A model generated the notes under the pieces. That model searched no databases and was not told where the DNA came from. It saw only the letters and a list, made by a program, of their open reading frames with translations. From positions 1 to 60,592 of the forward strand of contig NZ_VLOG01000032.1 of the NCBI RefSeq assembly GCF_007655305.1: DNA of 60,592 nucleotides, in the 5' to 3' direction. Source of the DNA: Algoriphagus algorifonticola (GTDB taxonomy: Bacteria > Bacteroidota > Bacteroidia > Cytophagales > Cyclobacteriaceae). The stretch's first letter is position 1; each line of letters opens with the position of its first letter. The position numbers and the translations under genes were made by a program. Below are positions 26,297 through 35,017 of this stretch, piece after piece.

Positions 26297-27409
26297 ATGA
26301 AAAAAACTATCCAGTTAATTCTTTGGGTTTTAATCGTAGGAGCAGTCCTTTTCTACGGATATGAATGGTGGAATAGTTTTCCAAAAGTTAGCTTCGCCCC
26401 GCATTTAGCCAGTCATTCAAAAAAGGAAAAGCTGGACTCTATCTTAATAGCCACACTCAATCAAAATCAACTCTCAGGTCTCGCAGTTTCGGTTGTTCGA
26501 AATTCGAAGGTGACTTACCAAAAAGCCATTGGCTTTAATGAACTGGAATCCAAAGATTCATTGAAGACAAACACCATCCTTCCAGTTGCATCTATCTCAA
26601 AGATCTTTACCAGTTTGGCTGTCGCCAGGCACTTCCAGAGCCTGGGCCTGAATGTAGCTGACCCTATTTCAATCCTGCAACACCCTTTAATTAGTCCTGA
26701 ATCAGATTTGGGAAAAATATCCTTTGAAGAATTACTCCGGCATGAATCAGGATTAAAAGACAAAACAGTTTTTAACGAGTTTTTCAAGCAAAAGAAAGAT
26801 CAAAGTCTTGATAACTATGTCTTGGATTTTTTAGAAGGTTCACCAAAACTTGGTCGAAAAAGAGAATATAATTATGCAGATATCAATTTTGATTTATTGG
26901 GATTCCTGCTTTCCTTCTCTTCAGGAGCGAGTTTCGATCAATTGGTTCAAGAATCTGTTTTCTGGCAATTGGGAATGAAATCCAGTTATTTTAATGAAAG
27001 TTTGATAATTGATGGGGGCTACAGAAAAACATCTGTTTGGAAAAGGCTAAAAGAATCTCCTATTGAATATCAATCACACCCCTCCCCTTCTTCCGGCCTC
27101 CAGAGCTCTGTAGAAGATCTTAACAATGCCTTACTGCAGCTAATACGTCTTCATTTAGGAAATATGCAGGAAGAGCTTCTTTGGCTCCAAACAGACCCTG
27201 AAAAAGCTCCTGCGGGATTTCAAAAGATTGAAATTAATAAGCAGCAGTTTATTGGTCATTTTGGAGGCCAAGCTGGATTTAGTGCTCTTTTACTTTTTGA
27301 TCCCGAAGAAAAATTTGGATTAATAATTCTTTCGAATACTCGGGACCGAGACAATTTTAGAGTTAACCTGGCAAGTGAAATCCACTCCCTCATCCAACAA
27401 AACCCATGA
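26297..27409 (+). CDS. Membrane-anchored serine hydrolase of the beta-lactamase/class C family
   Basis: A 370-aa protein with an uncleaved N-terminal anchor or signal (IQLILWVLIVGAVLFYGY). The catalytic SxxK is S99-ISK102 in PVASISKIF; a tyrosine motif is in YNYADINFD, and the third element is GHFGGQAGF. These fit the penicillin-binding-protein-like or esterase branch, not specifically antibiotic resistance. It overlaps the downstream carrier gene by four bases (ATGA at 27406), suggesting that the carrier imports its product or a related compound. That link is inferred. Confidence 0.87.
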   Translation: MKKTIQLILWVLIVGAVLFYGYEWWNSFPKVSFAPHLASHSKKEKLDSILIATLNQNQLSGLAVSVVRNSKVTYQKAIGFNELESKDSLKTNTILPVASISKIFTSLAVARHFQSLGLNVADPISILQHPLISPESDLGKISFEELLRHESGLKDKTVFNEFFKQKKDQSLDNYVLDFLEGSPKLGRKREYNYADINFDLLGFLLSFSSGASFDQLVQESVFWQLGMKSSYFNESLIIDGGYRKTSVWKRLKESPIEYQSHPSPSSGLQSSVEDLNNALLQLIRLHLGNMQEELLWLQTDPEKAPAGFQKIEINKQQFIGHFGGQAGFSALLLFDPEEKFGLIILSNTRDRDNFRVNLASEIHSLIQQNP

Positions 27410-28740
27410 AAATCTCTTTTCCACATCCATTAATCATTCTTTTGGCTTTCGTCCTATTGTCTTGGCTAGCGACCTTTTTGGTTTCGTCAGGAACTTATGA
27501 TAGGCAAATCGATGAATATACTGGACGGGAAGTGGTGATTCAGGGAAGTTACGAAGCTATAGAAAAGCAAAATGTCTCCTACGATGAAATGGTCAAAGCT
27601 ATCCCGGAGGGGATTATTTTGGGCGCCGATATTCTAGTCCTTATCCTGCTTATAGGCGGGGCCTTTTATGTTGTTGAAAAGACTGGAGCATTGCAAGAAG
27701 GGGTTGAAGCATTGATCTACAGTTTCCGCGGAAACACTTACTTATTATTGGTCATACTTTCCATCTGTTTTTCAATAGCCGGGGCAACCATTGCCATGCA
27801 GGAGGAAATAATTGCTATGGTTCCTCTCCTGATAGTATTGTCCAAAAAGCTCAATTATGATGTAAAATCCATAGTAGGTTTGACTTTGGGTTCTTCATTG
27901 GTTGGAGCGGCCTTATCCCCTATTAATCCATTCAATTCTTTGTTAGCTCAAAAATTAGCAGAAGTCGAAGTTTCTGAGGGCTTGGTTTATCGATTGGTGT
28001 TTTTCGCGATTGGGATAGGAGTTTGGACTTTTTTAATGATCAGAAATGGAAAAAATAAAAATTCAATTACTGAAAAAATAGAATTAAAGCCCTCTTCCAT
28101 AGGATGGAGAAATGGATTGATTCTTTTTCTTTCATTAGGAGGAATCATATTTATGGGCTGGGGAATTACCCAAAAGGACTGGGGATACAATGAAATGTCT
28201 GCATTCTTTTTTGTGATTGGATTTGCCTGTGGACTGATCGGAAAATTAGGCATAAACGGAACGGCAAGAGTATATACAGCTGGTTTCGGAGAAATGATAT
28301 TTGCAGGTGTGATTGTGGGCTTGGCAAGAAGTGTCTATTTGATTCTAGAGAAAGGAATGATCATCGATACGGTAATACACTCCATGTTTACTCCTTTGGA
28401 AGGGCTTCCAGATCAATTGGCAGTGATGGGTTTATTTATCAGTCAGCTTCTTATCCATATCCCAGTTCCAAGTACTTCTGGCCAAACTGTCCTTACCATT
28501 CCCTTGGCAAGCCCCCTAATGGATTTATTGGGAATTTCCAGGCAGCTTGCAGTATTTACCAGCCAATACGCAGTTAGCATGATGGATTTGCTTACCCCTA
28601 CAAATGGTGGAATGATGGCGGTAATTGCAGCAGCAGGCATCAAATTCAATGACTGGATCAAGTTTATCATTAAGTCTTGGCTAGCAGTTATAGGAATTTG
28701 TTTGATATCTATTTTTATCGCCTTAATTTGGTTCGCATAA
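27406..28740 (+). CDS. YfcC-family (C4-dicarboxylate/amino-acid type) membrane carrier
   Basis: An integral membrane carrier of 444 aa with about 12 hydrophobic segments, opening HPLIILLAFVLLSWLATFLV. Family features are the extracytoplasmic loop SSGTYDRQIDEYTGREVV, IPEGIILGADILVLILLIGG, a conserved SLVGAALSPINPFNSLLAQ region and LLIHIPVPSTSGQTVLTIPL. Relatives move amino acids, peptides or dicarboxylates, and the substrate here is not readable. The start overlaps the preceding serine hydrolase; the aldo/keto reductase gene begins 17 bases after its stop. Confidence 0.88.
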   Translation: MKISFPHPLIILLAFVLLSWLATFLVSSGTYDRQIDEYTGREVVIQGSYEAIEKQNVSYDEMVKAIPEGIILGADILVLILLIGGAFYVVEKTGALQEGVEALIYSFRGNTYLLLVILSICFSIAGATIAMQEEIIAMVPLLIVLSKKLNYDVKSIVGLTLGSSLVGAALSPINPFNSLLAQKLAEVEVSEGLVYRLVFFAIGIGVWTFLMIRNGKNKNSITEKIELKPSSIGWRNGLILFLSLGGIIFMGWGITQKDWGYNEMSAFFFVIGFACGLIGKLGINGTARVYTAGFGEMIFAGVIVGLARSVYLILEKGMIIDTVIHSMFTPLEGLPDQLAVMGLFISQLLIHIPVPSTSGQTVLTIPLASPLMDLLGISRQLAVFTSQYAVSMMDLLTPTNGGMMAVIAAAGIKFNDWIKFIIKSWLAVIGICLISIFIALIWFA

Positions 28741-28757
28741 CCTAAAAAAACCTATTT

Positions 28758-29780
28758 ATGAACATCAACGACCACAATCCTTTACCTCCCTATCTTCCTT
28801 CAACTGACCGTTATGCTCAGATGAAATACCGAAGAACAGGAAAAAGCGGATTGCTTCTCCCAGAAATAAGCCTTGGTCTCTGGCATAATTTCGGCCATAA
28901 TGCTGATTTTACTTTGGGAAGAAAAATATTGAGAAGAGCATTTGACTTGGGTATCTCACACTTCGACTTAGCGAACAACTACGGTCCTCCTTATGGATCC
29001 GCTGAGGAAAATTTTGGTAGAATCCTAAAAAAAGATTTTTTACCCTATCGGGACGAACTCATCATTTCTTCCAAAGCAGGATGGGATATGTGGCCCGGAC
29101 CTTATGGAAATATGGGCTCCAAAAAGTATTTGGTAGCTAGCTGTGATCAAAGTCTCAAACGTATGGGACTAGATTATGTAGATATTTTTTATCACCATAG
29201 ACCAGATCCGGAAACACCTTTGGAAGAAACTATGGGTGCCTTGGATCTATTGGTTAGACAAGGTAAAGCACTCTATGTAGGAATTTCCCAATATAGTGCT
29301 GAGGACACAGCCAGAGCTTATAAAATTCTGAAGGAACTCGGTACTCCTTTACTTATCCATCAGCCTAGGTATAGCATGATGGATAGATGGGTTGAAGATG
29401 GTTTATTAGACGTTTTGGGAGAAAATGGTATAGGAAGTATCGCGTTTTCACCTTTGGAACAAGGAATGTTGACGGATAAATATTTGAAAGGAATCCCTGA
29501 AGATTCAAGGGCAGCAAAAGACGGAAGATATCTTAAGCCAGAGCAAATTGGAGGAGAAAAGTTGGAGCAAATCCGTCAACTTAATGAAGTTGCGATCTCT
29601 AGAGGACAAACCTTGGCTCAAATGGCGATTGCTTGGCTTTTGAAGGACAGCCGAATTACCTCTGTTTTGGTGGGCGTTTCAAAACCTGAGCAATTAGATG
29701 ACAATGTAAATGCAGTGAAAAACACTCAATTTTCGGAAGCAGAAGTTTCTAAAATCAAAGGAATCTTAGGTTCAAAATGA
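28758..29780 (+). CDS. Aldo/keto reductase, YghZ/glyceraldehyde-3-phosphate reductase-like
   Basis: NADPH-dependent reductase of carbonyl groups, 340 aa, cytoplasmic. The AKR tetrad is readable: aspartate and tyrosine in FDLANNYGPPYGSAEENFG, lysine in IISSKAGWDMWPG, histidine in IFYHHRPDP. The insertion WPGPYGNMGSKKYL is typical of the YghZ branch, which acts on L-glyceraldehyde 3-phosphate and methylglyoxal. The start is 17 bases after the carrier gene, and the stop overlaps the MFS gene by four bases (ATGA). Exact substrate within this operon is unknown. Confidence 0.9.
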   Translation: MNINDHNPLPPYLPSTDRYAQMKYRRTGKSGLLLPEISLGLWHNFGHNADFTLGRKILRRAFDLGISHFDLANNYGPPYGSAEENFGRILKKDFLPYRDELIISSKAGWDMWPGPYGNMGSKKYLVASCDQSLKRMGLDYVDIFYHHRPDPETPLEETMGALDLLVRQGKALYVGISQYSAEDTARAYKILKELGTPLLIHQPRYSMMDRWVEDGLLDVLGENGIGSIAFSPLEQGMLTDKYLKGIPEDSRAAKDGRYLKPEQIGGEKLEQIRQLNEVAISRGQTLAQMAIAWLLKDSRITSVLVGVSKPEQLDDNVNAVKNTQFSEAEVSKIKGILGSK

Positions 29781-30976
29781 GTTCTGGTAAAGCAAGAAGT
29801 GCCCTGATATTGATCGTTATTGCTCAATTTCTGGGCACTTCTCTTTGGTTTGCAGCCAATGCTGCAATACCGGAAATCAGTCAAATTCTCGGTCAACCAG
29901 AATTGACTGCACCCATTACTATTGCGGTTCAATTCGGATTCATATCAGGTACCCTCCTATTCGCTATTTTTTCTATCCCAGACAGATTTTCTCCTCGATG
30001 GGTTTTCATGGTGAGTGCTATTTTAGCCTCCTTTTTCAATCTTTTCATCGTATTGATTCCTCTACAGTTGGGAGTCCTTCTCATTTGTAGATTTTTCGTA
30101 GGCTTTTTTCTGGCAGGAATTTACCCAGTTGGGATGAAGATAGCGGCAGATTACTTTGAAAAAGGTTTGGGTACTGCCTTGGGATTTTTGGTAGGAGCAT
30201 TGGTATTGGGTACAGCTTTCCCGCATTTGATTCGAGGGTTAGAACTTCAGCTTTCTTGGGAAATCCTCTTCTGGACTACTTCTGCTTTGGCCATAATAGG
30301 AGGATTGATAGTTGGGATTTTTGTTCCAGATGGTCCATTCAGAAAACAAAATCTGAAATTTGAATGGAGCCTAATCCCTAACCTCTCTAAGATCCCTGCT
30401 TTAAAAAGTGCTGCATCAGGATATTTCGGCCACATGTGGGAGCTATACACTTTCTGGGCATTTATCCCAGGATTGATTGCTTGGTTCAGTATTCAGGATA
30501 TTCAATCTTCTCAAAACGCTTATCTTTCATTTGCAGTCATCGCGGTAGGGGCCATTTCTTGTGCTGTGGGAGGACTGATTTCATCCAGAATAGGAAGCGA
30601 AAAAGTAGCATTAACCGCATTACTAGGTTCTGGCATTTGCTGTATATTGGTTTTGATTATCCCGACTGAACCCCATTATTTTTGGATCATTTTTCTGTTG
30701 ATTTGGGGGATGCTAGTTACAGCTGATTCCCCTCAATTTTCCACATTGGTGGCTCAGGCTACTCCCGCTCAGTACAAAGGAACTGCCCTTACTTTGGTGA
30801 ATTGTCTGGGCTTTGCATTGACAATTGTTTCTATTCAAGTGGGGCAACTACTGCTGAAATGGCTTTCGATTGAACAAATGATCAGTTTACTGAGCATAGG
30901 ACCACTTTTCGGTCTTCTATTGTTCAAATTGTTTAAAAAGAAAAAGGAGGCTTTGTCTCGAAGCCTCCCTGCATAG
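29777..30976 (+). CDS. MFS transporter, last gene of the operon
   Basis: A 399-aa major facilitator with about 12 hydrophobic helices. The loop after helix 2 is SIPDRFSPRWVF, and CRFFVGFFLAGIYPVGMKIAADYFEKG is a typical MFS A-loop and helix 4-5 region. Substrate unknown; export of a small product or uptake of an organic acid are both possible. It overlaps the aldo/keto reductase stop. Its 3' end contains a hairpin that acts as terminator for the minus-strand gene that converges on it. Confidence 0.9.
   Translation: MSSGKARSALILIVIAQFLGTSLWFAANAAIPEISQILGQPELTAPITIAVQFGFISGTLLFAIFSIPDRFSPRWVFMVSAILASFFNLFIVLIPLQLGVLLICRFFVGFFLAGIYPVGMKIAADYFEKGLGTALGFLVGALVLGTAFPHLIRGLELQLSWEILFWTTSALAIIGGLIVGIFVPDGPFRKQNLKFEWSLIPNLSKIPALKSAASGYFGHMWELYTFWAFIPGLIAWFSIQDIQSSQNAYLSFAVIAVGAISCAVGGLISSRIGSEKVALTALLGSGICCILVLIIPTEPHYFWIIFLLIWGMLVTADSPQFSTLVAQATPAQYKGTALTLVNCLGFALTIVSIQVGQLLLKWLSIEQMISLLSIGPLFGLLLFKLFKKKKEALSRSLPA
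30941..30968 (-). terminator. Minus-strand terminator inside the MFS coding end
   Basis: Stem GGAGGCTT (30946-30953) with AAGCCTCC (30961-30968). Read on the minus strand it is followed by TTTTT (bases 30945-30941), so it ends transcription of the secreted-protein gene while forming part of the last codons of the MFS gene. Confidence 0.75.
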
Positions 30977-30995
30977 TTACAAACCGGACTATTGA

Positions 30996-31787
30996 TTAGC
31001 GAACTACATTTTCTAATGTTGCTAGGTAAACCCACTTTTGATCTCTTGAGTTCAAACCTTCATTGACAGCTTTTCTTTGCTCAGCGGTTTGCTCTAAATC
31101 CTCATAAGCTTGCGCATTGAAAAACTGCATATAATCCTTATACATATTCATGGTCAAATGCGTTGACTTTGCTTGAGACCCTTGTGGCAATGCTGTTCGG
31201 AGGAAGCTCCAGTGTCCCATCAAACCCTTTTCAATTTTATTCTGGTGTATGGGTTTAAACACTTCCATTTCAGCTTGCTCGTACTGATTGAACTTACCCT
31301 CCACAGCCTTCATCAAGTCAAAAGAGGCAAGTACACCAGGTTTCATTTGGAAGTTGTCTTCCGTACTAACAATTTCTCTCATATAAAGCCTCATGGGCAT
31401 ATCTCTCATCGAAAGTGCATTTTCAAATAACTTTAGCACTTGAGGTTCACTGAGATGAGGATAGGCGATTTTTGTATACTCTATCATTTTTTTATCCTCC
31501 AGACCATTCATCATTTTCACCGGATCATCAAAGTACGTAATCATGATGTATTGGAAATCACTATGGTCCGCTCCTGACTGCAATGCCCAGAAGTCCCATC
31601 CATTTATTTGATCATCATTGAGAGCCTGCCGGTAAACTTTTTCCATGAAATCTTTAAACTCGATGTAATCAAAGATTTGATCATTTTCAACCTTGATAAA
31701 TTCGAATACCATATACTGAGTTTGCTGGGCCCTAAGACTTGAGAACCAAAGCAACCCACAAACCAAGAAAAATAACAGCTTTTTCAT
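30996..31787 (-). CDS. Secreted protein of unknown function
   Basis: A 263-aa exported protein. I start it at 31787, where the signal peptide MKKLLFFLVCGLLWFSSLRAQ begins; an in-frame ATG nine bases earlier is possible. The mature protein is acidic to neutral and rich in aromatic and methionine residues, with two similar-looking halves: QYMVFEFIKVENDQIFDY and WVYLATLENVV at the ends, plus HSDFQYIMITYFDD and KSTHLTMNMYKDYMQFFN. This may be a duplicated ferredoxin-like barrel, but that is a guess. No catalytic motif recognised. Confidence 0.75.
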   Translation of the reverse strand: MKKLLFFLVCGLLWFSSLRAQQTQYMVFEFIKVENDQIFDYIEFKDFMEKVYRQALNDDQINGWDFWALQSGADHSDFQYIMITYFDDPVKMMNGLEDKKMIEYTKIAYPHLSEPQVLKLFENALSMRDMPMRLYMREIVSTEDNFQMKPGVLASFDLMKAVEGKFNQYEQAEMEVFKPIHQNKIEKGLMGHWSFLRTALPQGSQAKSTHLTMNMYKDYMQFFNAQAYEDLEQTAEQRKAVNEGLNSRDQKWVYLATLENVVR

Positions 31788-31987
31788 ATTATACATAGTT
31801 TAGGGATTGATGTGCTTGTCTTATAATTTAAAAAATAATTCTGTTTATATGCAACTTATTAAAATGAAATTTTATTTATTGAATATTTTCAGGATAAAAC
31901 TTATTTTTAACAAAGAGACACCGAAAATGTAATTTTCATAAAAGAGATCAACAAAAGTTGGTATTTTACTAAAAAAATGATGCGAAG

Positions 31988-33109
31988 ATGACAGGAATTT
32001 CAAGAAGATCTTGGTTAAAAAAAGCCGGAATGGGCGGAAGCTTGGCCTTATTTGGAACGGGTATAAGCACACAGCTTAGTGCTGAGGAAGTAAAAAAGTT
32101 TAATCCCAGACCATTAGAAGGTCCAATTCGATTAGGTTCAAACGAAAATCCATACGGACCCTCTGAGAAAATGAGAAAGGCCATGATGGATAATTTTGAC
32201 CTTGGCTGTAGGTATCCTTGGGCCTATAATGGGGATTTGGTGAAGATGATCGCTGATAAAGAAGGCGTTACTGAGGATCATATTGTCATGGTAGCAGGAT
32301 CCACAGAAGGCCTCAAAGTGGCAGGAATCACATTCGGGCAAGGTGGTGAGATCATTTCATGCGCCCCTACATTTTTATCCATGATGAGCTATGCCGAATT
32401 GTGGGGAACGGATATCAACTGGGTTCCTTTGACCAAGGATTTGGACTTTGATCTGGATGAAATTGAGAAGCGGGTTTCTTATCAAACCAGACTGGTTTTC
32501 CTTTGTAACCCTAATAACCCAACTGGAAAACTATTACCTGCAGATCGTGTAAAGGATTTTTGTAATACAGTCAGCAAGAAAACAGTGGTCTTTAGTGATG
32601 AGGCCTATTATGATTACATCACAGAACCTAATTATCCATCTATGGTGGAATTAGTCAAAGAAGGAAAAGATGTCATTGTATCCAGAACTTTCTCCAAAGC
32701 CTATGGACTGGCAGGTATCCGTCTAGGATACATGGTAGCAAGGCCTGCAATTGCCGAAAAATTGAGAGATCGGGTGGTGGCCAATACCAATATTATGGCT
32801 ATTGAGGCTGGAAAAGCGGCACTTTTGGATAAAGAATTTTATGACTTTTCAATTCGTAGTAATAAAGAAGTAAAAGCCTCCATTACCAAGACTTTGGATG
32901 AGTTGAAACTACCTTACCTGGATTCACATGCCAATTTTGTATTCTTCCAATCTGGAAGAGATATTGGGGAATTAAATAAAACCTTTGCGGACAGAGGAAT
33001 CATCATTGGAAGACCCTTCCCGCCTTTGAACGATTGGTGCAGAATTTCCACGGGAACTCCGGAGGAAGTAGCCATCTTTAATCAAACCCTGAAAGAAGTA
33101 TTAGGCTAA
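31988..33109 (+). CDS. PLP-dependent aminotransferase (HisC-like) with Tat signal
   Basis: Class I/II fold-type I aminotransferase, 373 aa, closest in pattern to histidinol-phosphate aminotransferases. LGSNENPYGPSEKM, FLCNPNNPTGKLL, FSDEAYYDY and the PLP lysine in SRTFSKAYGLAGIRLGY are clear. Unusually, it begins with a twin-arginine leader (SRRSWLKKAGMGGSLALFG), implying export in folded, cofactor-loaded form. It is therefore unlikely to serve histidine biosynthesis in the cytoplasm, so no symbol is given. Its stop overlaps the start of a GNAT gene by one base (TAATG). Confidence 0.88.
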   Translation: MTGISRRSWLKKAGMGGSLALFGTGISTQLSAEEVKKFNPRPLEGPIRLGSNENPYGPSEKMRKAMMDNFDLGCRYPWAYNGDLVKMIADKEGVTEDHIVMVAGSTEGLKVAGITFGQGGEIISCAPTFLSMMSYAELWGTDINWVPLTKDLDFDLDEIEKRVSYQTRLVFLCNPNNPTGKLLPADRVKDFCNTVSKKTVVFSDEAYYDYITEPNYPSMVELVKEGKDVIVSRTFSKAYGLAGIRLGYMVARPAIAEKLRDRVVANTNIMAIEAGKAALLDKEFYDFSIRSNKEVKASITKTLDELKLPYLDSHANFVFFQSGRDIGELNKTFADRGIIIGRPFPPLNDWCRISTGTPEEVAIFNQTLKEVLG

Positions 33110-33675
33110 TGCTTGAAAATGTAATTCTAGAAAATGAACAAATCCTGCTGAGACCCATGACTCGGCAGGATTTTCCTTTACTATTGGATTTAAGCAGAGA
33201 AAAATCACTTTGGGATTATTTTACTCATGATTTAAGTAGCCAGGAAGATTTTGAGGATTGGGCTGCTCCCACATTTTCTGGCGAAAGACTGCAGTTCACA
33301 ATAATCGATAAAGAAAGTACACTACCTATTGGATCCAGCGCCTTTGGAAATTTCTCCCCTAGGGATAAAAGAATTGAAATTGGGTGGACCTGGCTGGGAA
33401 AGGACTATCATGGAAAAGGTTATAATAGGCAGATCAAATTCCTGATGTTCGAGTATGCTTTTGAAGTCCAAAAAATGCTAAGAGTAGAATTGAAAACCGA
33501 TGTGTTGAATACTCCCGCAAGAAAGGCCATGCTTGCTATGGGGATCCATGAGGAAGGTATATTGAGAAGTCATACGCTCCTTTGCTCCGGAAGAAAAAGG
33601 GATACGATTTATTATAGTTTACTCGCAGATGAATGGGAATCCACGAAAAAGGCTTGGTATGAAAAAAGGCGCTGA
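33109..33675 (+). CDS. GNAT-family N-acetyltransferase (RimJ/RimL type)
   Basis: A 188-aa acetyl-CoA-dependent acyltransferase. The RimJ/L-type opening LRPMTRQDFPLLLDLSREKSLWDYF, the central IEIGWTWLGKDYHGKGYNRQIK acetyl-CoA loop and LRVELKTDVLNTPARKAMLAMG are typical. Acceptor unknown: a protein N-terminus or small amine. Translation is probably coupled to the Tat-type aminotransferase (one-base overlap). A hairpin overlaps its stop codon region and terminates transcription from both sides. Confidence 0.87.
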   Translation: MLENVILENEQILLRPMTRQDFPLLLDLSREKSLWDYFTHDLSSQEDFEDWAAPTFSGERLQFTIIDKESTLPIGSSAFGNFSPRDKRIEIGWTWLGKDYHGKGYNRQIKFLMFEYAFEVQKMLRVELKTDVLNTPARKAMLAMGIHEEGILRSHTLLCSGRKRDTIYYSLLADEWESTKKAWYEKRR

Positions 33676-33688
33676 AATTAGCGCCTTT
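33662..33688. terminator. Bidirectional terminator at the GNAT/ABC1 kinase junction
   Basis: Stem AAAGGCGCT (33665-33673) with AGCGCCTTT (33680-33688), loop GAAATT. It includes the GNAT stop codon. The minus-strand side has six consecutive Ts, so it mainly serves the convergent kinase gene. Confidence 0.82.
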
Positions 33689-33694
33689 CATTTA

Positions 33695-35014
33695 TTATTT
33701 CAACCAATCAGGTTTGGTCGTAACAACCTCCGCCTGCAACTGATTTAGCAAATTATACAATCCGAAGTAGGTTCGATTGATGTACAAACCATGTCTGGAA
33801 CCCCTCGCCTGCCTAGACTTTTTAAACATCTTATCATTCGAGATTTTATCTCCCAACATAAAAATTTGCTCAAAGAAGCCATCGTCAGCAAAGTCAAACT
33901 TTTCAACATGAAATGGCTTCCCCAGTAAGGAAATCATTTCTTTGAATACTCCTTTGAAGTAGACTTTTTCTTGCTCAGTATCTTTGTCGGAAATAAATTC
34001 CAAGTCATAGAAAATTTGATTCAGCTCTTCTTCTTTGATCAATAAATCCTTTTTGATCAAAGAGAAGTATCCATGGTAAAACTCTTCCGGGATCACTTTT
34101 ACACATCCGAAATCTATAATCCCCAATACATCATTTTCCTGTACGATGAAATTACCCGGATGTGGATCTGCGTGTACCTGCATCAAGTTGTGAACTTGAT
34201 GATGGTAAAAATCCCACAATGCCTGACCGATTTGATTTTTAGCCTCCTGACTAGGATTGGCCTCTAGCCATTCTTTGATATGCTTTCCCTGAATCCAATC
34301 CATGGTGATGATGCGATCAGCACTCAATTCATCATAATAGGTGGGGAAATTCAAGTTTGGAATATGCTCACAGGCTTTTGAAATTTCTCTGGATCGCTCT
34401 ACTTCCAAAACGTAATCCGTCTCTTCCAACAGCCTCTCTTCTACTTCAGCCATGTAATGATCCAGTTCCTTCTCATTCATGTTAAGTAACCTCAAAGCAA
34501 AGGGACGAACGAGCTTCAAATCAGACCCGACTGAATCAGCTACCCCTGGATACTGGATTTTCACAGCGAGTAATTTATCTCCTTTGGTAGCTTGATGCAC
34601 CTGACCGATGGAAGCAGCATTCACTGCGGATCTGGTAAAGGTGTCAAACAATTGATCAGGGGTTTTTCCCAGATGCTGTTGAAATGTCTTAACGACTAAA
34701 GGATAGGATAATGGTGGCGCAGAATATTGAGCCATGGTAAACTTATCCTGATACGCCCTTGGCAAAAGGTTTTTATCCATACTCATCATTTGAGCCACTT
34801 TCAAGGCAGAACCTTTCAATTGACTTAATGAATTATATATATCTTTCGCATTGCTCTGGTGTAAGGATTCCTTGTCCAAAGCCGGATTAACCATTTTTTT
34901 GGCATAATGCTTCACATAATTCCCTCCTACCTTCGCACCGGTAGAAATGAATTTAGCCGCTCTCTGCACTTTGGAAACTGGTATCGCTTCCTGCTCTTTC
35001 ACATTTTCAGCCAT
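33695..35014 (-). CDS. AarF/ABC1/UbiB-family atypical kinase
   Basis: A 439-aa ABC1-family protein. The family's N-terminal KxGQ-like motif appears as KGSALKVAQMMSMD, with alanine in place of glycine. The ATP lysine is in LLAVKIQYPG, the catalytic loop is HADPHPGNFIV and the metal site is IIDFGCVKV. In E. coli UbiB supports ubiquinone synthesis; Bacteroidota use menaquinone, so the role here is uncertain and may be lipid-related. It follows a TetR regulator with a 3-base gap, so the pair is one transcription unit. Confidence 0.87.
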   Translation of the reverse strand: MAENVKEQEAIPVSKVQRAAKFISTGAKVGGNYVKHYAKKMVNPALDKESLHQSNAKDIYNSLSQLKGSALKVAQMMSMDKNLLPRAYQDKFTMAQYSAPPLSYPLVVKTFQQHLGKTPDQLFDTFTRSAVNAASIGQVHQATKGDKLLAVKIQYPGVADSVGSDLKLVRPFALRLLNMNEKELDHYMAEVEERLLEETDYVLEVERSREISKACEHIPNLNFPTYYDELSADRIITMDWIQGKHIKEWLEANPSQEAKNQIGQALWDFYHHQVHNLMQVHADPHPGNFIVQENDVLGIIDFGCVKVIPEEFYHGYFSLIKKDLLIKEEELNQIFYDLEFISDKDTEQEKVYFKGVFKEMISLLGKPFHVEKFDFADDGFFEQIFMLGDKISNDKMFKKSRQARGSRHGLYINRTYFGLYNLLNQLQAEVVTTKPDWLK

Positions 35015-35017
35015 GGT

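Noticed and set aside
26297..27409. Antibiotic-resistance beta-lactamase
   Set aside because: The SxxK fold is shared by esterases and peptidases; operon context with a carrier and redox enzymes does not indicate resistance.
31988..33109. hisC of a histidine operon
   Set aside because: Tat leader and the absence of any other his gene argue against biosynthesis in the cytoplasm.
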